Positions 18,113-26,662 of a DNA stretch of 64,000 nucleotides are shown here, one piece after another (positions within the stretch are counted from its first letter, which is position 1; each line of letters begins with the position of its first letter). The notes under the pieces were generated by a model that did no database searches, was not told the origin of the DNA, and saw only the letters and a list, made by a program, of their open reading frames with translations. The stretch lies in assembly GCF_018861755.1 (NCBI RefSeq), contig NZ_JAHLEF010000013.1, positions 1 through 64,000 on the forward strand, in the 5' to 3' direction. This stretch comes from Clostridium sp. CF012 (lineage in GTDB: Bacteria; Bacillota; Clostridia; Clostridiales; Clostridiaceae). Position numbers and translations under genes: made by a program.

Positions 18113-18853
18113 CTACATTACCATTCCACCATCTACATTTATAACTTGGCCTGTTATGTATGAAGCTTCCTCTGAGGCTAAAAATGCTACTGCATTTGCC
18201 ACATCGCCAGGCATTCCAAGTCTCTTTAATGGAATATTATTCATTATAGCCTCTTTTGCCTTTGAGGGCATAGACTCAGTCATATCTGTTTGAATATATC
18301 CTGGTGCTATTGCATTACAAGTAACTCCTCGACTTGCAAATTCTCTAGCCACAGCCTTAGTCATTCCTATAATACCTGCCTTTGCCGAGGAATAATTTAC
18401 TTGGCCTGCATTTCCTGTAAGTCCAGACACTGAGGAGATATTTATTATTCTACCACTTCTTTGCTTAAGCATTATAGCTGATACATGCCTTGTGCAATTA
18501 AAAGCACCCTTTAGGTTAATATCTATAACGCTATCAAAGTCCTCTTCCTTCATTCTCATTAACAGACCATCTTTTGTTATACCCGCATTATTAACTAAAA
18601 TATCTAAGCTTCCAAATTCCTCAATACATTTTTTCATCATATGCTCTACATCACTATAACTACTTATGTCACACTGAACTGCTAGTGCTCTAACTCCTAA
18701 AGCTTCTATTTCTTTAACTACTTCCTGTACTGCATCTACGCTGTTTCTATAATTAACAACTATATTTGCTCCAAGTTTTGCTAGCTTTAATGCTATAGCT
18801 CTTCCAATACCACGGCTAGCACCTGTAACTACTGCTGTTTTTCCTTTTAACAT
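18113..18853 (-). CDS. fabG: 3-oxoacyl-ACP reductase
   Basis: A 246-aa short-chain dehydrogenase that reduces 3-oxoacyl-ACP with NADPH. The cofactor motif TGASRGIG is at 10-17, NNAG at about 88-91, a Ser near 141, and the catalytic Y154-xxx-K158 in NYSSAKAG. The C-terminus VINVDGGMVM is the standard FabG ending. Confidence 0.97.
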   Translation of the reverse strand: MLKGKTAVVTGASRGIGRAIALKLAKLGANIVVNYRNSVDAVQEVVKEIEALGVRALAVQCDISSYSDVEHMMKKCIEEFGSLDILVNNAGITKDGLLMRMKEEDFDSVIDINLKGAFNCTRHVSAIMLKQRSGRIINISSVSGLTGNAGQVNYSSAKAGIIGMTKAVAREFASRGVTCNAIAPGYIQTDMTESMPSKAKEAIMNNIPLKRLGMPGDVANAVAFLASEEASYITGQVINVDGGMVM

Positions 18854-18908
18854 ATATCTGTGCTCCTTTGCATCTTTTATAGTAACTTAAATTCTTATAA
18901 GCTCCTGC

Positions 18909-18965
18909 ATACTAATCAATATAACTACTTAATCAGTTTTACTGCTTAATCAATTCTAATGTTTA
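18909..18965. repeat. Imperfect approximately 17-nt repeats between fabD and fabG
   Basis: Units around ACTACTTAATCAGTTTT and ACTGCTTAATCAATTCT, with weaker copies on each side, lie in the gap after the fabD stop and run into its last codons. TGCTTAATCA also occurs in the 18-nt repeats between fabG and fabF, so the two arrays may be related. Confidence 0.55.
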
Positions 18966-19891
18966 AGTAGTAGTACTGCTTTGTCCAAAGATGCCATGTC
19001 TTCTACATTCACTACTGTAAGTTTTCTATCTATCTTCTTAACGAAACCACTTAATACCTTACCCGGTCCAATCTCTACGAAGGTATCAATGCCATCTTTT
19101 ATCATATTCCTTATAATTGTTTCCCATAAAACAGAACTCATAACTTGAAGTTTTAAATTAACTTTTATATCATCCTTGTTTTTTACATAATCACCAGTAA
19201 CATTTGTCATCACGGGAATAGTAATTTCTTTAAGGTTTATATTTTGAAGCTCAATTTCTAATTTATCCGCTGCGGGTTTTAGCATAGAGGTATGGAAGGG
19301 TGCACTTACGGATAAAAGCATTGCTCTTTTGGCACCTTTTGCTTTTGCTTTTTCACAAGCAAGTTCCACCGCTGCTATTTCCCCGGCAATTACTATTTGT
19401 CCTGGGCAATTTAAATTAGCAATTTCTACTATGCCAGAAGTTCTAGCCTCACTACAAGCTTCGTAAACGTAATTAGCTTCTAGCCCTATTATAGCTGCCA
19501 TTGTTCCTATTCCTACTGGTACTGCCTCCTGCATGTATCTTCCACGCTTTTTAACAAGCTTTATAGCATCTTTGAAATCCATAGCTCCACTGCAAACAAG
19601 CGCTGAGTACTCTCCAAGACTAAGTCCTGCAGTTACATCACATTCTATGCCCTGCTCTTTTAATGCCATTAGAACTGCTATGCTAGTAGTTAAAATAGCT
19701 GGTTGTGTATTCTCTGTGATACTTAGCTCCTCTTGCGTACCTTCAAAACAAAGTTTACTTAATTCAAAACCAAGTTCCTTATCTGCTATATTAAATATAT
19801 TTTTGCAAACCTCTATATTATCAAATAATTCCTTGCCCATTCCAATATATTGGGCTCCCTGTCCAGGAAAAATAAAAGCAGTTTTACTCAT
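18956..19891 (-). CDS. fabD: Malonyl-CoA:ACP transacylase
   Basis: A 311-aa enzyme that moves malonyl from CoA to ACP. FPGQGAQY at the N-terminus, the nucleophile S91 in AGLSLGEYSAL, the GRYMQEA arginine, SAPFHTSMLKPA histidine and EIGPGKVLSGF are all present. The ATG of MSKTAF follows AAGGAGGGAAATT; the longer in-frame ORF upstream lacks a ribosome site. Confidence 0.97.
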   Translation of the reverse strand: MSKTAFIFPGQGAQYIGMGKELFDNIEVCKNIFNIADKELGFELSKLCFEGTQEELSITENTQPAILTTSIAVLMALKEQGIECDVTAGLSLGEYSALVCSGAMDFKDAIKLVKKRGRYMQEAVPVGIGTMAAIIGLEANYVYEACSEARTSGIVEIANLNCPGQIVIAGEIAAVELACEKAKAKGAKRAMLLSVSAPFHTSMLKPAADKLEIELQNINLKEITIPVMTNVTGDYVKNKDDIKVNLKLQVMSSVLWETIIRNMIKDGIDTFVEIGPGKVLSGFVKKIDRKLTVVNVEDMASLDKAVLLLKH

Positions 19892-19940
19892 AATTTCCCT
19901 CCTTAAATAATTTATCCATGACAAATAATAATATTTTCTT

Positions 19941-20873
19941 TTATATAAATTTTCTAATAGCTACTTCTGCCTCTGTAAACATTTCTTGAATAATATCCTT
20001 GCAACATTGTTCTTTCTTTATTAGTCCAGCAATTTGACCTGCCATAACAGATCCCATATCTGTATCGCCTTCCTTTGCAGCTCTTGGTAAACATCCTCGG
20101 CCTAATTCCTCTAAAGCCTCTACAGAAGCATTTTCCTTCTCAAGCTTTTGAAATTGTCTTGATAGTTTATTTTTTAAAACCCTAATAGGATGCCCTGTAG
20201 CTCTCCCTGTAACCACGGAATCTATATCCTTCGCGGCTAATACTTTGTGCTTGTAATTTTCATGTATAGTGCATTCATTTGCTACTAAAAACCTTGTTCC
20301 CACTTGAACTCCCTGTACTCCAAGCATAAATGCTGCTGCAACCCCTCGCCCATCACCTATGCCTCCCGCTGCAATTACAGGAATGTTAACTGCATCAACA
20401 ACTTGAGGAACCAGCGCCATAGTTGTAAGTTCACCAATATGACCTCCAGATTCACAACCTTCTGCAATAACTGCATCCGCTCCAGCTCTCTCCATACGCT
20501 TAGCAAGCCCCACAGATGGTACCACGGGGATTACTTTAATTCCGTGTGCCTTCCAAAGTTCCATGTATTTGCCTGGGTTTCCCGCCCCTGTAGTAACTAC
20601 CTTAACCCCTTCTTCGCATACAAGATGTGCAATTTCTTCTGCATTCTCACTGAGAAGCATTATATTCACACCAAAAGGTTTGTCTGTTAACTGTTTTGCT
20701 TTTCTAATTTCATCTCTTATATAATCAACTGGTGCATTGGCTGCCGCTATAATACCTAGACCCCCTGCATTAGATACTGCAGAAGCTAAGCTACTATCCG
20801 CAACCCAAGCCATTCCACCTTGTATTATTGGATATTTTACACCTAAATCTTCAAAAAATACAGAATTAAACAT
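19941..20873 (-). CDS. fabK: FMN-dependent enoyl-ACP reductase II
   Basis: A 310-aa TIM-barrel flavoenzyme that reduces trans-2-enoyl-ACP, the last step of the elongation cycle. IIQGGMAWVAD, GFGVN-like PFGVNIML, AEGCESGGHIGELTTM, IPVIAAGGIGDGRG and VQVGTRFL identify the FabK subgroup rather than a general nitronate monooxygenase. No fabI-type gene is in the operon, so this is probably the main enoyl reductase. It is separated from acpP by a structured terminator-like region. Confidence 0.95.
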   Translation of the reverse strand: MFNSVFFEDLGVKYPIIQGGMAWVADSSLASAVSNAGGLGIIAAANAPVDYIRDEIRKAKQLTDKPFGVNIMLLSENAEEIAHLVCEEGVKVVTTGAGNPGKYMELWKAHGIKVIPVVPSVGLAKRMERAGADAVIAEGCESGGHIGELTTMALVPQVVDAVNIPVIAAGGIGDGRGVAAAFMLGVQGVQVGTRFLVANECTIHENYKHKVLAAKDIDSVVTGRATGHPIRVLKNKLSRQFQKLEKENASVEALEELGRGCLPRAAKEGDTDMGSVMAGQIAGLIKKEQCCKDIIQEMFTEAEVAIRKFI

Positions 20874-20907
20874 TTTACCCCTCCTTGATTCCTTAAATTA
20901 TATAGTT

Positions 20908-21044
20908 AGGGTTAGATAATTATAGAAAAAAAGCATATATTACTAAAACTACATTTCACGTAATATATGCTTTTTTTAACGTACTGAAGGAAACTAAATT
21001 TTAATATACTTAGTAGTTCAGTTCTCTAATTATCTAACCCAACA
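20908..21044 (-). promoter_or_regulatory. Terminator hairpin clasped by long-range inverted repeat between acpP and fabK
   Basis: On the minus strand a GCATATATTAC stem and its complement followed by seven T form an intrinsic terminator (about 20927-20988). It is enclosed by a 14-nt outer inverted repeat, GGGTTAGATAATTA (21027-21040) against TAATTATCTAACCC (about 20909-20922). The T-run lies inside the outer stem. This would give partial termination after the highly needed acpP, or a switchable attenuator for the distal genes. Confidence 0.7.
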
Positions 21045-21051
21045 ATTCCTA

Positions 21052-21282
21052 TTATTTAAGTTTTGCTTCTATATATTTAACAATTCCCTTTACGTCCTTA
21101 ATGTTTTCGATATCTTCATTTGGTATTTCGATTTCAAAAGCTTCTTCCAATGACATTACAATCTCAAATATTTCAAGAGAATCTACACCTAAATCATCCG
21201 CAAAATTTGCCTCCATTGTAACCTCTACCTCATCTATACCTAATTGTTCAACTATTACATTTTTAACTTTTTCAAATACCAT
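21052..21282 (-). CDS. acpP: Acyl carrier protein
   Basis: A 76-aa acidic four-helix protein with phosphopantetheine attachment S35 in DDLGVDSLE. It carries the growing acyl chain between all Fab enzymes of the operon. The second position in the operon, 20 nt after fabH, and the terminator-like structure after it fit the need for more ACP than enzymes. Confidence 0.97.
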   Translation of the reverse strand: MVFEKVKNVIVEQLGIDEVEVTMEANFADDLGVDSLEIFEIVMSLEEAFEIEIPNEDIENIKDVKGIVKYIEAKLK

Positions 21283-21302
21283 TATTAATTCCTCCTAATA
21301 TT

Positions 21303-22286
21303 TTATTTGTTTATGGTCCATTCTATTAATGAAGCTCCGTAGGTTAATCCACCGCCAAAGCCTACAAGTATAATTTTATCTCCCGATTTCAATAAATTCT
21401 TTTTGTTCATCTCATCTAAAGCTATGGGTATACTTGCTGCTGAAGTATTTCCATACATGTCTAAATTCACATAAAATTTATCTTTGTCAGACTTCAATCT
21501 TTTAACAACAAAATCTATTATTCTGGAATTTGCTTGATGGCAAACTACATACTTAATATCACCAAGTGTACAATTGTTTTCTTTTAAAATTTTATCTATG
21601 CTACTCTCAATAACTCTTACTGCAAATCTAAAAATCTCTTTACCGTCCATACTTAGTGTTGCTTTAAAATCTTCATTCCCTTTTGTAAAAGTGTTTTTTA
21701 CATCTACAGTTGGGCAAGTTAAAAATTCACCCTTTTCACCTTCTGAAGTTGAATTTACAGAAATAATCCCTGGCGTGCTACCTGCCTCAATTACTGCTGC
21801 TCCTGCACCATCCCCAAAGAGTACACAAGTGTTTCTATCTGTCCAATCAACAATCTTTGATAGTACCTCAGCACCTATTATCAAAGCCCTTTTGCGGTTA
21901 CCAGTTTTTAAAAATTGAACTGCTATATTAAGGGCAAATATAAATCCCGTACATGCTGCTGATATATCAAAGGCCATAGCATTGACCGCTCCAATATTTC
22001 CCTGAACTATACATGCGGTAGCTGGAAGAAATTGATCCGGTGATGTACTTGCAAGAATTATAAGATCTATATCGCAAGCATTAACATTCGCATCCTTTAA
22101 TGCCTCTAAAGCAGCTTTTGTGGCGAGGTCTGAGGTATTTTCACCTTGTGATATATGTCTCTGCTTAATACCTGTCATAGAAACTATCCACTCATCAGAA
22201 GTATCTACAAGTTCTGCCATTTGTTGATTAGTCATTATGTTTAGAGGAGCATAACTTCCTGTACCAATTATCTGTACCTCATTCAT
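21303..22286 (-). CDS. fabH: 3-oxoacyl-ACP synthase III
   Basis: A 327-aa condensing enzyme that starts chains from acyl-CoA and malonyl-ACP. Catalytic C112 lies in ISAACTGF, the histidine in VVCHQANSRI and the asparagine in DMYGNTSAAS; GFGGGLTYGA is the usual C-terminus. First biosynthetic gene after the regulator fabT. Confidence 0.97.
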   Translation of the reverse strand: MNEVQIIGTGSYAPLNIMTNQQMAELVDTSDEWIVSMTGIKQRHISQGENTSDLATKAALEALKDANVNACDIDLIILASTSPDQFLPATACIVQGNIGAVNAMAFDISAACTGFIFALNIAVQFLKTGNRKRALIIGAEVLSKIVDWTDRNTCVLFGDGAGAAVIEAGSTPGIISVNSTSEGEKGEFLTCPTVDVKNTFTKGNEDFKATLSMDGKEIFRFAVRVIESSIDKILKENNCTLGDIKYVVCHQANSRIIDFVVKRLKSDKDKFYVNLDMYGNTSAASIPIALDEMNKKNLLKSGDKIILVGFGGGLTYGASLIEWTINK

Positions 22287-22311
22287 TGCTTAATCGCCCC
22301 TTTCATTAACT

Positions 22312-22758
22312 TTATAATTTATATTTTTCTTTGAAGAAATTATTCAATTTTTCTAGGGATTTTATTAGTATCTCTTCTTCATCATTATTAAGACCATCTA
22401 TAGTTGCATGCACCATTTCAGAGTGAAATTTATCATGTATTCTATAGGCCAGCTTCCCTTTTCTAGTAAGGGCAATCATCACTGACCTTCTATCTTCTTC
22501 CCCTCTTTTTCTATCTACATACCCTTTTTTTAGAAGTTTGCTTACAGCTGTAGTAAGAGTACCTAAAGTTATTTTAAGATCTTGGGATACCTCTGTCATA
22601 GTTCTATATTGGTACATCCCTATTGCATCGATAGTATGAATTTCTGTTATTGATAGATCATTAAGTACCCCTTCTTTAAGCGCCTTCTGCTCTATTTGCA
22701 ATATATCACTAAATGTCTCTACTAAAAGTTCATTGACAACGCTAACAGATTTACTCAT
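22312..22758 (-). CDS. fabT: MarR-family regulator of fatty acid synthesis, FabT-like
   Basis: A 148-aa winged-helix protein: a dimerisation helix at the N-terminus, the recognition region LKITLGTLTTAVSKLLKKGYV, and the wing RKRGEEDRRSVMIALTRKG. First gene of the acc/fab operon, 25 nt from fabH, as FabT is in streptococci and clostridia, where it represses with acyl-ACP as co-repressor. The start is the ATG of MSKSVS with GGTGAT in front; the longer ORF would begin with a TTG inside the operator. The palindrome over the promoter matches the FabT box, so autoregulation is likely. Confidence 0.9.
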   Translation of the reverse strand: MSKSVSVVNELLVETFSDILQIEQKALKEGVLNDLSITEIHTIDAIGMYQYRTMTEVSQDLKITLGTLTTAVSKLLKKGYVDRKRGEEDRRSVMIALTRKGKLAYRIHDKFHSEMVHATIDGLNNDEEEILIKSLEKLNNFFKEKYKL

Positions 22759-22793
22759 GTTTATCACCATTTCCCATACCTTGATTTCAAATG

Positions 22794-22835
22794 CTTTGAT
22801 AATCAAAGTATATCCGTGTACCAGTTATTTGTCAA
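22794..22835 (-). promoter_or_regulatory. fab operon promoter with FabT-type operator
   Basis: On the minus strand TTGACA (22830-22835), a 17-bp spacer and TATACT (22807-22812) form a near-consensus promoter. A 15-nt palindrome CTTTGATTATCAAAG (22794-22808) begins at the -10 and covers the start site. Its core matches the published FabT box TTTGATTATCAAA. Confidence 0.93.
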
Positions 22836-22928
22836 TATTTTTACCATAAACATAAATGTACTCCTAATTAATTCAAATTTTAATATTTAAAGTGAAATTC
22901 AATCATCTCCACCCATGCCGAAAGGGTA

Positions 22929-24002
22929 TTAAAAATCAAGCTCTGCCTCTGACACTAGTTCACTCATAAGTTCTTTAACAGAAACTATTTTATCTACTTT
23001 ATAGGCATTACTTCCCACAAAAATAAGTCCCTTATCTAAGTTACCTTTTACCGCTTGTATTAAGGCTTCTGTAATACAATAAGGAGTTTGTCTCGGGTCA
23101 CAATCCTTTATGCATAAATAGCATTTATCCACTTTGCATCCCTTTTCCAAGACGCATTTCATAAATTCATTGTTTATAGCTCTTCCTGGCATGCCTACAG
23201 GGCTCTTTACTATCTTTATATCTTCTTCTTTTGAATTAACGTATGCCATTTTAAAAGCTAAACTTGCATCACATTCCTCAGTAGCCACAAATCTAGTAGC
23301 CATTTGTACACCTGCTGCACCTAGTTTTATAAACTCCGCAATATCCCTTCCAGTATAGACTCCGCCAGCAGCTATTACAGGTATTTTCTTATTATACTTT
23401 TCTTCAAAAGGCTTAATTGCTTCAATAACTTCTTTAACTATGTCCTTTAGGTCTTGAGTTTTCTTTTCTATTAATGATTCCATAGAAAAACCAAGGTGTC
23501 CGCCTGCTTCAGGTCCTTCAACAACAATTAAATCTGCGGTACAATTATCTTTCCTATCCCACATTTTTGATATAACTGTAGCTGCCTTTGCTGATGATAC
23601 TATAGGTGCAAGCTTTGCTTTAAAGCCTTTAGCTATTTTAGGTAAATTAAGTGGAAGTCCTGCACCGGATATTATTAAATCTATACCTTCTTCTAACGCA
23701 GTCCTTGCTATTTCCTCATAATTATTCATAGCAACCATAATATTTATTCCTATGATACCCTTAGGACTGAGCTTTCTAGCGCGTCTTATTTCATTTCTTA
23801 ATGCTTTCTTGTTTGCTTCCTTTGCATTAGTTCCAAAGTCTTCTTCATTATACCCAATTTGAGCAGTAGATATTATCCCTATCCCACCTTCATTTGCAAC
23901 AGCTGCTGCAAGACCTGAAAGCGATACGCCTACCCCCATACCGCCTTGAATTATAGGAACACTTGCTATTAATTCTCCAATTTTTAAAGGAGGTAACTTC
24001 AT
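22929..24002 (-). CDS. NAD(P)H-dependent flavin oxidoreductase, nitronate monooxygenase/FabK-like
   Basis: A 357-aa FMN TIM-barrel protein of the 2-nitropropane dioxygenase family. IIQGGMGVGVS at the N-terminus, GINIMVAM, VEGPEAGGHLG, IPVIAAGGVYTGRD and GVQMATRF give the FMN site. Unlike FabK it has a C-terminal cluster of six cysteines (from MKCVLEKGCKVDKCYLC to TPYCI) that could bind metal. Two FabT-type palindromes sit at its promoter, directly upstream of the fab operon, so a lipid-linked role, for example handling of unsaturated or branched acyl groups, is more likely than nitronate detoxification. This is inference; the substrate is unknown. Confidence 0.85.
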   Translation of the reverse strand: MKLPPLKIGELIASVPIIQGGMGVGVSLSGLAAAVANEGGIGIISTAQIGYNEEDFGTNAKEANKKALRNEIRRARKLSPKGIIGINIMVAMNNYEEIARTALEEGIDLIISGAGLPLNLPKIAKGFKAKLAPIVSSAKAATVISKMWDRKDNCTADLIVVEGPEAGGHLGFSMESLIEKKTQDLKDIVKEVIEAIKPFEEKYNKKIPVIAAGGVYTGRDIAEFIKLGAAGVQMATRFVATEECDASLAFKMAYVNSKEEDIKIVKSPVGMPGRAINNEFMKCVLEKGCKVDKCYLCIKDCDPRQTPYCITEALIQAVKGNLDKGLIFVGSNAYKVDKIVSVKELMSELVSEAELDF

Positions 24003-24020
24003 AATTATCCTCTCCCTTTA

Positions 24021-24078
24021 CTTTGATTTTCAAATAGTTTGATAGTCAAAGTATATATATTTTTATATTATATGTCAA
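24021..24078 (-). promoter_or_regulatory. Promoter with two FabT-type operators
   Basis: On the minus strand TTGACA (24073-24078), a 17-bp spacer and TATACT (24050-24055). Directly downstream lie CTTTGACTATCAAAC (24037-24051) and, one base further, ATTTGAAAATCAAAG (24021-24035). Both are variants of the FabT box, suggesting cooperative repression of the oxidoreductase gene. Confidence 0.88.
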
Positions 24079-24351
24079 GAAGAAAGTATTTTATAACTAT
24101 TTTGAATTGTTTTTTAATAATAGAGTTTTATATTCCCATAACTATTAGTATTTACTATGTTTTAAAAATTATTTATTTGAATGTAAAACAGTTTAATGTT
24201 TTCGTTGTTATTAGTAATTATTGTATTATAATGAAATTGTTACGATTTAATTATTTTGATTACTTTCTCATAACTAAGAAAATAACGGATTTTTAATATG
24301 TACAAAATATTTGTATTAAAAATAAAGTTCCCGCAGAAAGGATGGATTTAT

Positions 24352-25305
24352 TTGGTTCGTGTTATAGCCATTACAAAAGATTTAAAGCTAATTTGTGATT
24401 TGCCTTTAGATGATTTATCAAAAGATAACATAATGTGGTATTGGATGGATTTTAATAATCCTAACCAAGAAGAAATATCCTTATTGGATAGTTATTTTCA
24501 TTTTCATCAGTTGTCCATAGAAGATTGTGTGTTTTCATTTAATAGTCCTAAGCTAGATTATTATGATGATTATAATTTTTTTGTGCTTAATGCTCTAAAT
24601 CAAAAAACTTTAGATCCAGTAGAGGTCTCTCTTTTTGTAAGCAATAAGTACATCGTGTCTTATCATAGCACTGAATTAAATGAACTAGATGAAGCTTGGC
24701 ATCGAGTAAAAACAGATGAGAAAAATTGGGATAAAGGGCCTTCTTATATTGCCCATCGAATATTAGATAATATAGTTGATTATTTCTTTCCGGCTATTAA
24801 TAAAATTGAAGCCAAATTAGATGAAATCGAAAATAACGTTTCAAAAAAACATATCCGAAGCCTTATGAATGAAATTTTTGAGATAAGGAGCGATTTGTTA
24901 AATTTAAGAAAAACTATAAACTCTATGCGTGATTTATTATATAGAGTATTAAACTCGCAGCGACTTATAGGCTTTCATGAACACAAATTATATTTTTCTG
25001 ATATTCACGACCACTTAGTTAAACTATCTGATATGATAACTTCTAATAGAGAACTAACCTCAGATATGCGGGATAATTACTTGTCCATAAATTCATCTAG
25101 TATGAATAAACATATGATGGTTTTAACTGTTATATCAAGTATATTTATACCATTAACATTTATAGTAGGAGTTTATGGTATGAATTTTCAAAACATGCCT
25201 GAACTTACTTGGAAGTATGGCTATTTTATAATTTTGATAATTATGGCTTTTATTGCAATCGAAATGTTTTTATGGTTTAAACGTAAAGGATGGTTTGATA
25301 TGTAA
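24352..25305 (+). CDS. corA: CorA family magnesium/divalent cation transporter
   Basis: A 317-aa protein with a large cytoplasmic N-terminal domain, a long helix (about 150-250) and two C-terminal membrane helices with the signature YGMNFQNMPE in the connecting loop. It ends in a basic KRKGWFDM tail typical of CorA. Translation probably starts at the TTG (VRVIAITK follows) which has AGAAAGGATGG in front; the ATG 54 nt earlier has no ribosome site. It is divergent from the FabT-controlled gene. Mg2+ is the usual substrate; Co2+ or Ni2+ cannot be excluded. Confidence 0.92.
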   Translation: MVRVIAITKDLKLICDLPLDDLSKDNIMWYWMDFNNPNQEEISLLDSYFHFHQLSIEDCVFSFNSPKLDYYDDYNFFVLNALNQKTLDPVEVSLFVSNKYIVSYHSTELNELDEAWHRVKTDEKNWDKGPSYIAHRILDNIVDYFFPAINKIEAKLDEIENNVSKKHIRSLMNEIFEIRSDLLNLRKTINSMRDLLYRVLNSQRLIGFHEHKLYFSDIHDHLVKLSDMITSNRELTSDMRDNYLSINSSSMNKHMMVLTVISSIFIPLTFIVGVYGMNFQNMPELTWKYGYFIILIIMAFIAIEMFLWFKRKGWFDM

Positions 25306-25349
25306 CTGTTTATTTTTAATTATAGGTGGGTATGTAATTGATACAAGGA

Positions 25350-25374
25350 AAAAATATAATAATAATAATAATAA
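25350..25374 (+). repeat. ATA trinucleotide repeat
   Basis: About seven near-perfect ATA/TAA units lie in the 250-nt gap between corA and the zinc-ribbon gene. A second ATA run precedes the dCTP deaminase gene. No gene is seen in the rest of the gap. Confidence 0.7.
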
Positions 25375-25556
25375 GGCAGCTCGAGATTGCTATTATTCTT
25401 AAAAAAGAATGGTTACAGATAAAGGAAAATATAAAATTATAAAATTGTTTCTATTTATATGTTCAAGTTACATATTATAGTCTAGAATGTAATTAAAAGT
25501 TTAATCTATATTAGAGCAAAATATGCCTACATATTAGAAATGGAGTGTGAAATATA

Positions 25557-25862
25557 ATGAAGATACAGAAATACATAAATTGTCAAAGCTGTGGAATGCC
25601 TCTAGATAAAGATAAAAAAATTGCTGGAACCGAAGCTGACGGAAGCTTAAGTGAAATGTATTGCAGTCATTGTTATGAAAATGGTAAATTTACCTCTCCT
25701 GATATTACCGTAATTGAAATGAGAGAAATAGTAACTAATAAAATAATAAAAATGAAGCTTCCTAAATTTGTGGCAAAATTCCTAACAAGAAATACTTATA
25801 AACTAAAAAGGTGGAAAACTATAAAACCAACTAAGCTAGCCACAAAAAATCCTAAAAAATAA
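25557..25862 (+). CDS. Zinc ribbon domain protein (Zn_ribbon_2 type)
   Basis: A 101-aa protein with four metal-binding cysteines in two pairs, CQSCGMPL at 9-16 and YCSHCYENG around 37-45, with GTEADGSLS between them. This is the pattern of the putative zinc-ribbon family often seen as a solo protein or N-terminal to other domains in Firmicutes. The C-terminal 40 residues are strongly basic (KLKRWKTIKPTK). Binding of nucleic acid or a protein partner is possible; no function is established. Confidence 0.85.
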   Translation: MKIQKYINCQSCGMPLDKDKKIAGTEADGSLSEMYCSHCYENGKFTSPDITVIEMREIVTNKIIKMKLPKFVAKFLTRNTYKLKRWKTIKPTKLATKNPKK

Positions 25863-25906
25863 AAATCATAGTCACAATAATGCTTTAGAGAGAAGATGAG
25901 AAGACT

Positions 25907-26467
25907 TTGAATTGGATTAATTCAATAAATGATTATATCCCTTATAATGAACAAGAAAAAAAAGATAAAGAGTTAATTGAGTATTGTATAAATAAATTTT
26001 ATGATATCTTAACTAGGGACAACGGCGTGGCTCATATAACAAGTTCCGGCTTTGTAGTAAATAAAACAAAAGATAAAGTGTTAATGGTACACCACAATAT
26101 ATATAATTCATGGTCATGGACAGGTGGTCATGCAGACGGAGATGAAGATCTACTGGCTGTTGCAATTAAAGAAGCAAGAGAAGAAACTGGAGTACAAAAT
26201 GTTTACCCAGTTTTTCCGCATATATTCTCATTGGACATATTACCTGTGCTTGGTCATATAAAAAGAGGAAACTACGTATCCGCACATTTACATTTGTCAG
26301 TTGCTTATTTAGTTGAAGCTGATGAAGAAGAACTTCTTGTGGTAAAAGAGGATGAAAATAGTGCTGTGAAATGGATTGCAATAGATGAGGTCAATTTATA
26401 TAGCAATGAACCTCATATGCAGAAGGTTTATGAAAAATTAATATGTAAAATTAAAGTGTTGCTTTAA
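25907..26467 (+). CDS. NUDIX hydrolase
   Basis: A 186-aa protein with the complete NUDIX box, GGHADGDEDLLAV followed by IKEAREETGV (REUxEExGU with all Glu ligands). The N-terminal SINDYIPYNEQEKKDK is the characteristic leader of a clostridial subgroup. It probably hydrolyses a nucleoside diphosphate derivative; the substrate is not deducible. Start is a TTG with only a weak purine-rich site, but no other start codon lies before the domain. A hairpin overlaps the stop codon. Confidence 0.9.
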   Translation: MNWINSINDYIPYNEQEKKDKELIEYCINKFYDILTRDNGVAHITSSGFVVNKTKDKVLMVHHNIYNSWSWTGGHADGDEDLLAVAIKEAREETGVQNVYPVFPHIFSLDILPVLGHIKRGNYVSAHLHLSVAYLVEADEEELLVVKEDENSAVKWIAIDEVNLYSNEPHMQKVYEKLICKIKVLL

Positions 26468-26503
26468 ATTATATGAAAATATAACTTAAAGCAACACTTT
26501 TCA
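26453..26503 (+). terminator. Terminator overlapping the NUDIX stop codon
   Basis: A 15-bp perfect stem (26453-26467 with 26486-26500, 18-nt loop) includes the last codons of the NUDIX gene; TTTTC follows. Confidence 0.75.
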
Positions 26504-26662
26504 TATATCTAGCTTTCAAGCTAAAAAGAGCGACAACCTTAACCCAACATTCTTATTGGTATAAAATAACTTCTAAATAAATATATTATAAAATATATAG
26601 TTAAAATATTTTATTTTAACTAGGAGCTCTATTATAAACAATAATAGAAAGGAAGATAGGAT

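Noticed and set aside
24039-24296. 85-codon frame upstream of corA
   Set aside because: Starts within the FabT operator, extremely AT-rich and Phe/Ile/Tyr-rich, no ribosome site; it is the divergent promoter region.
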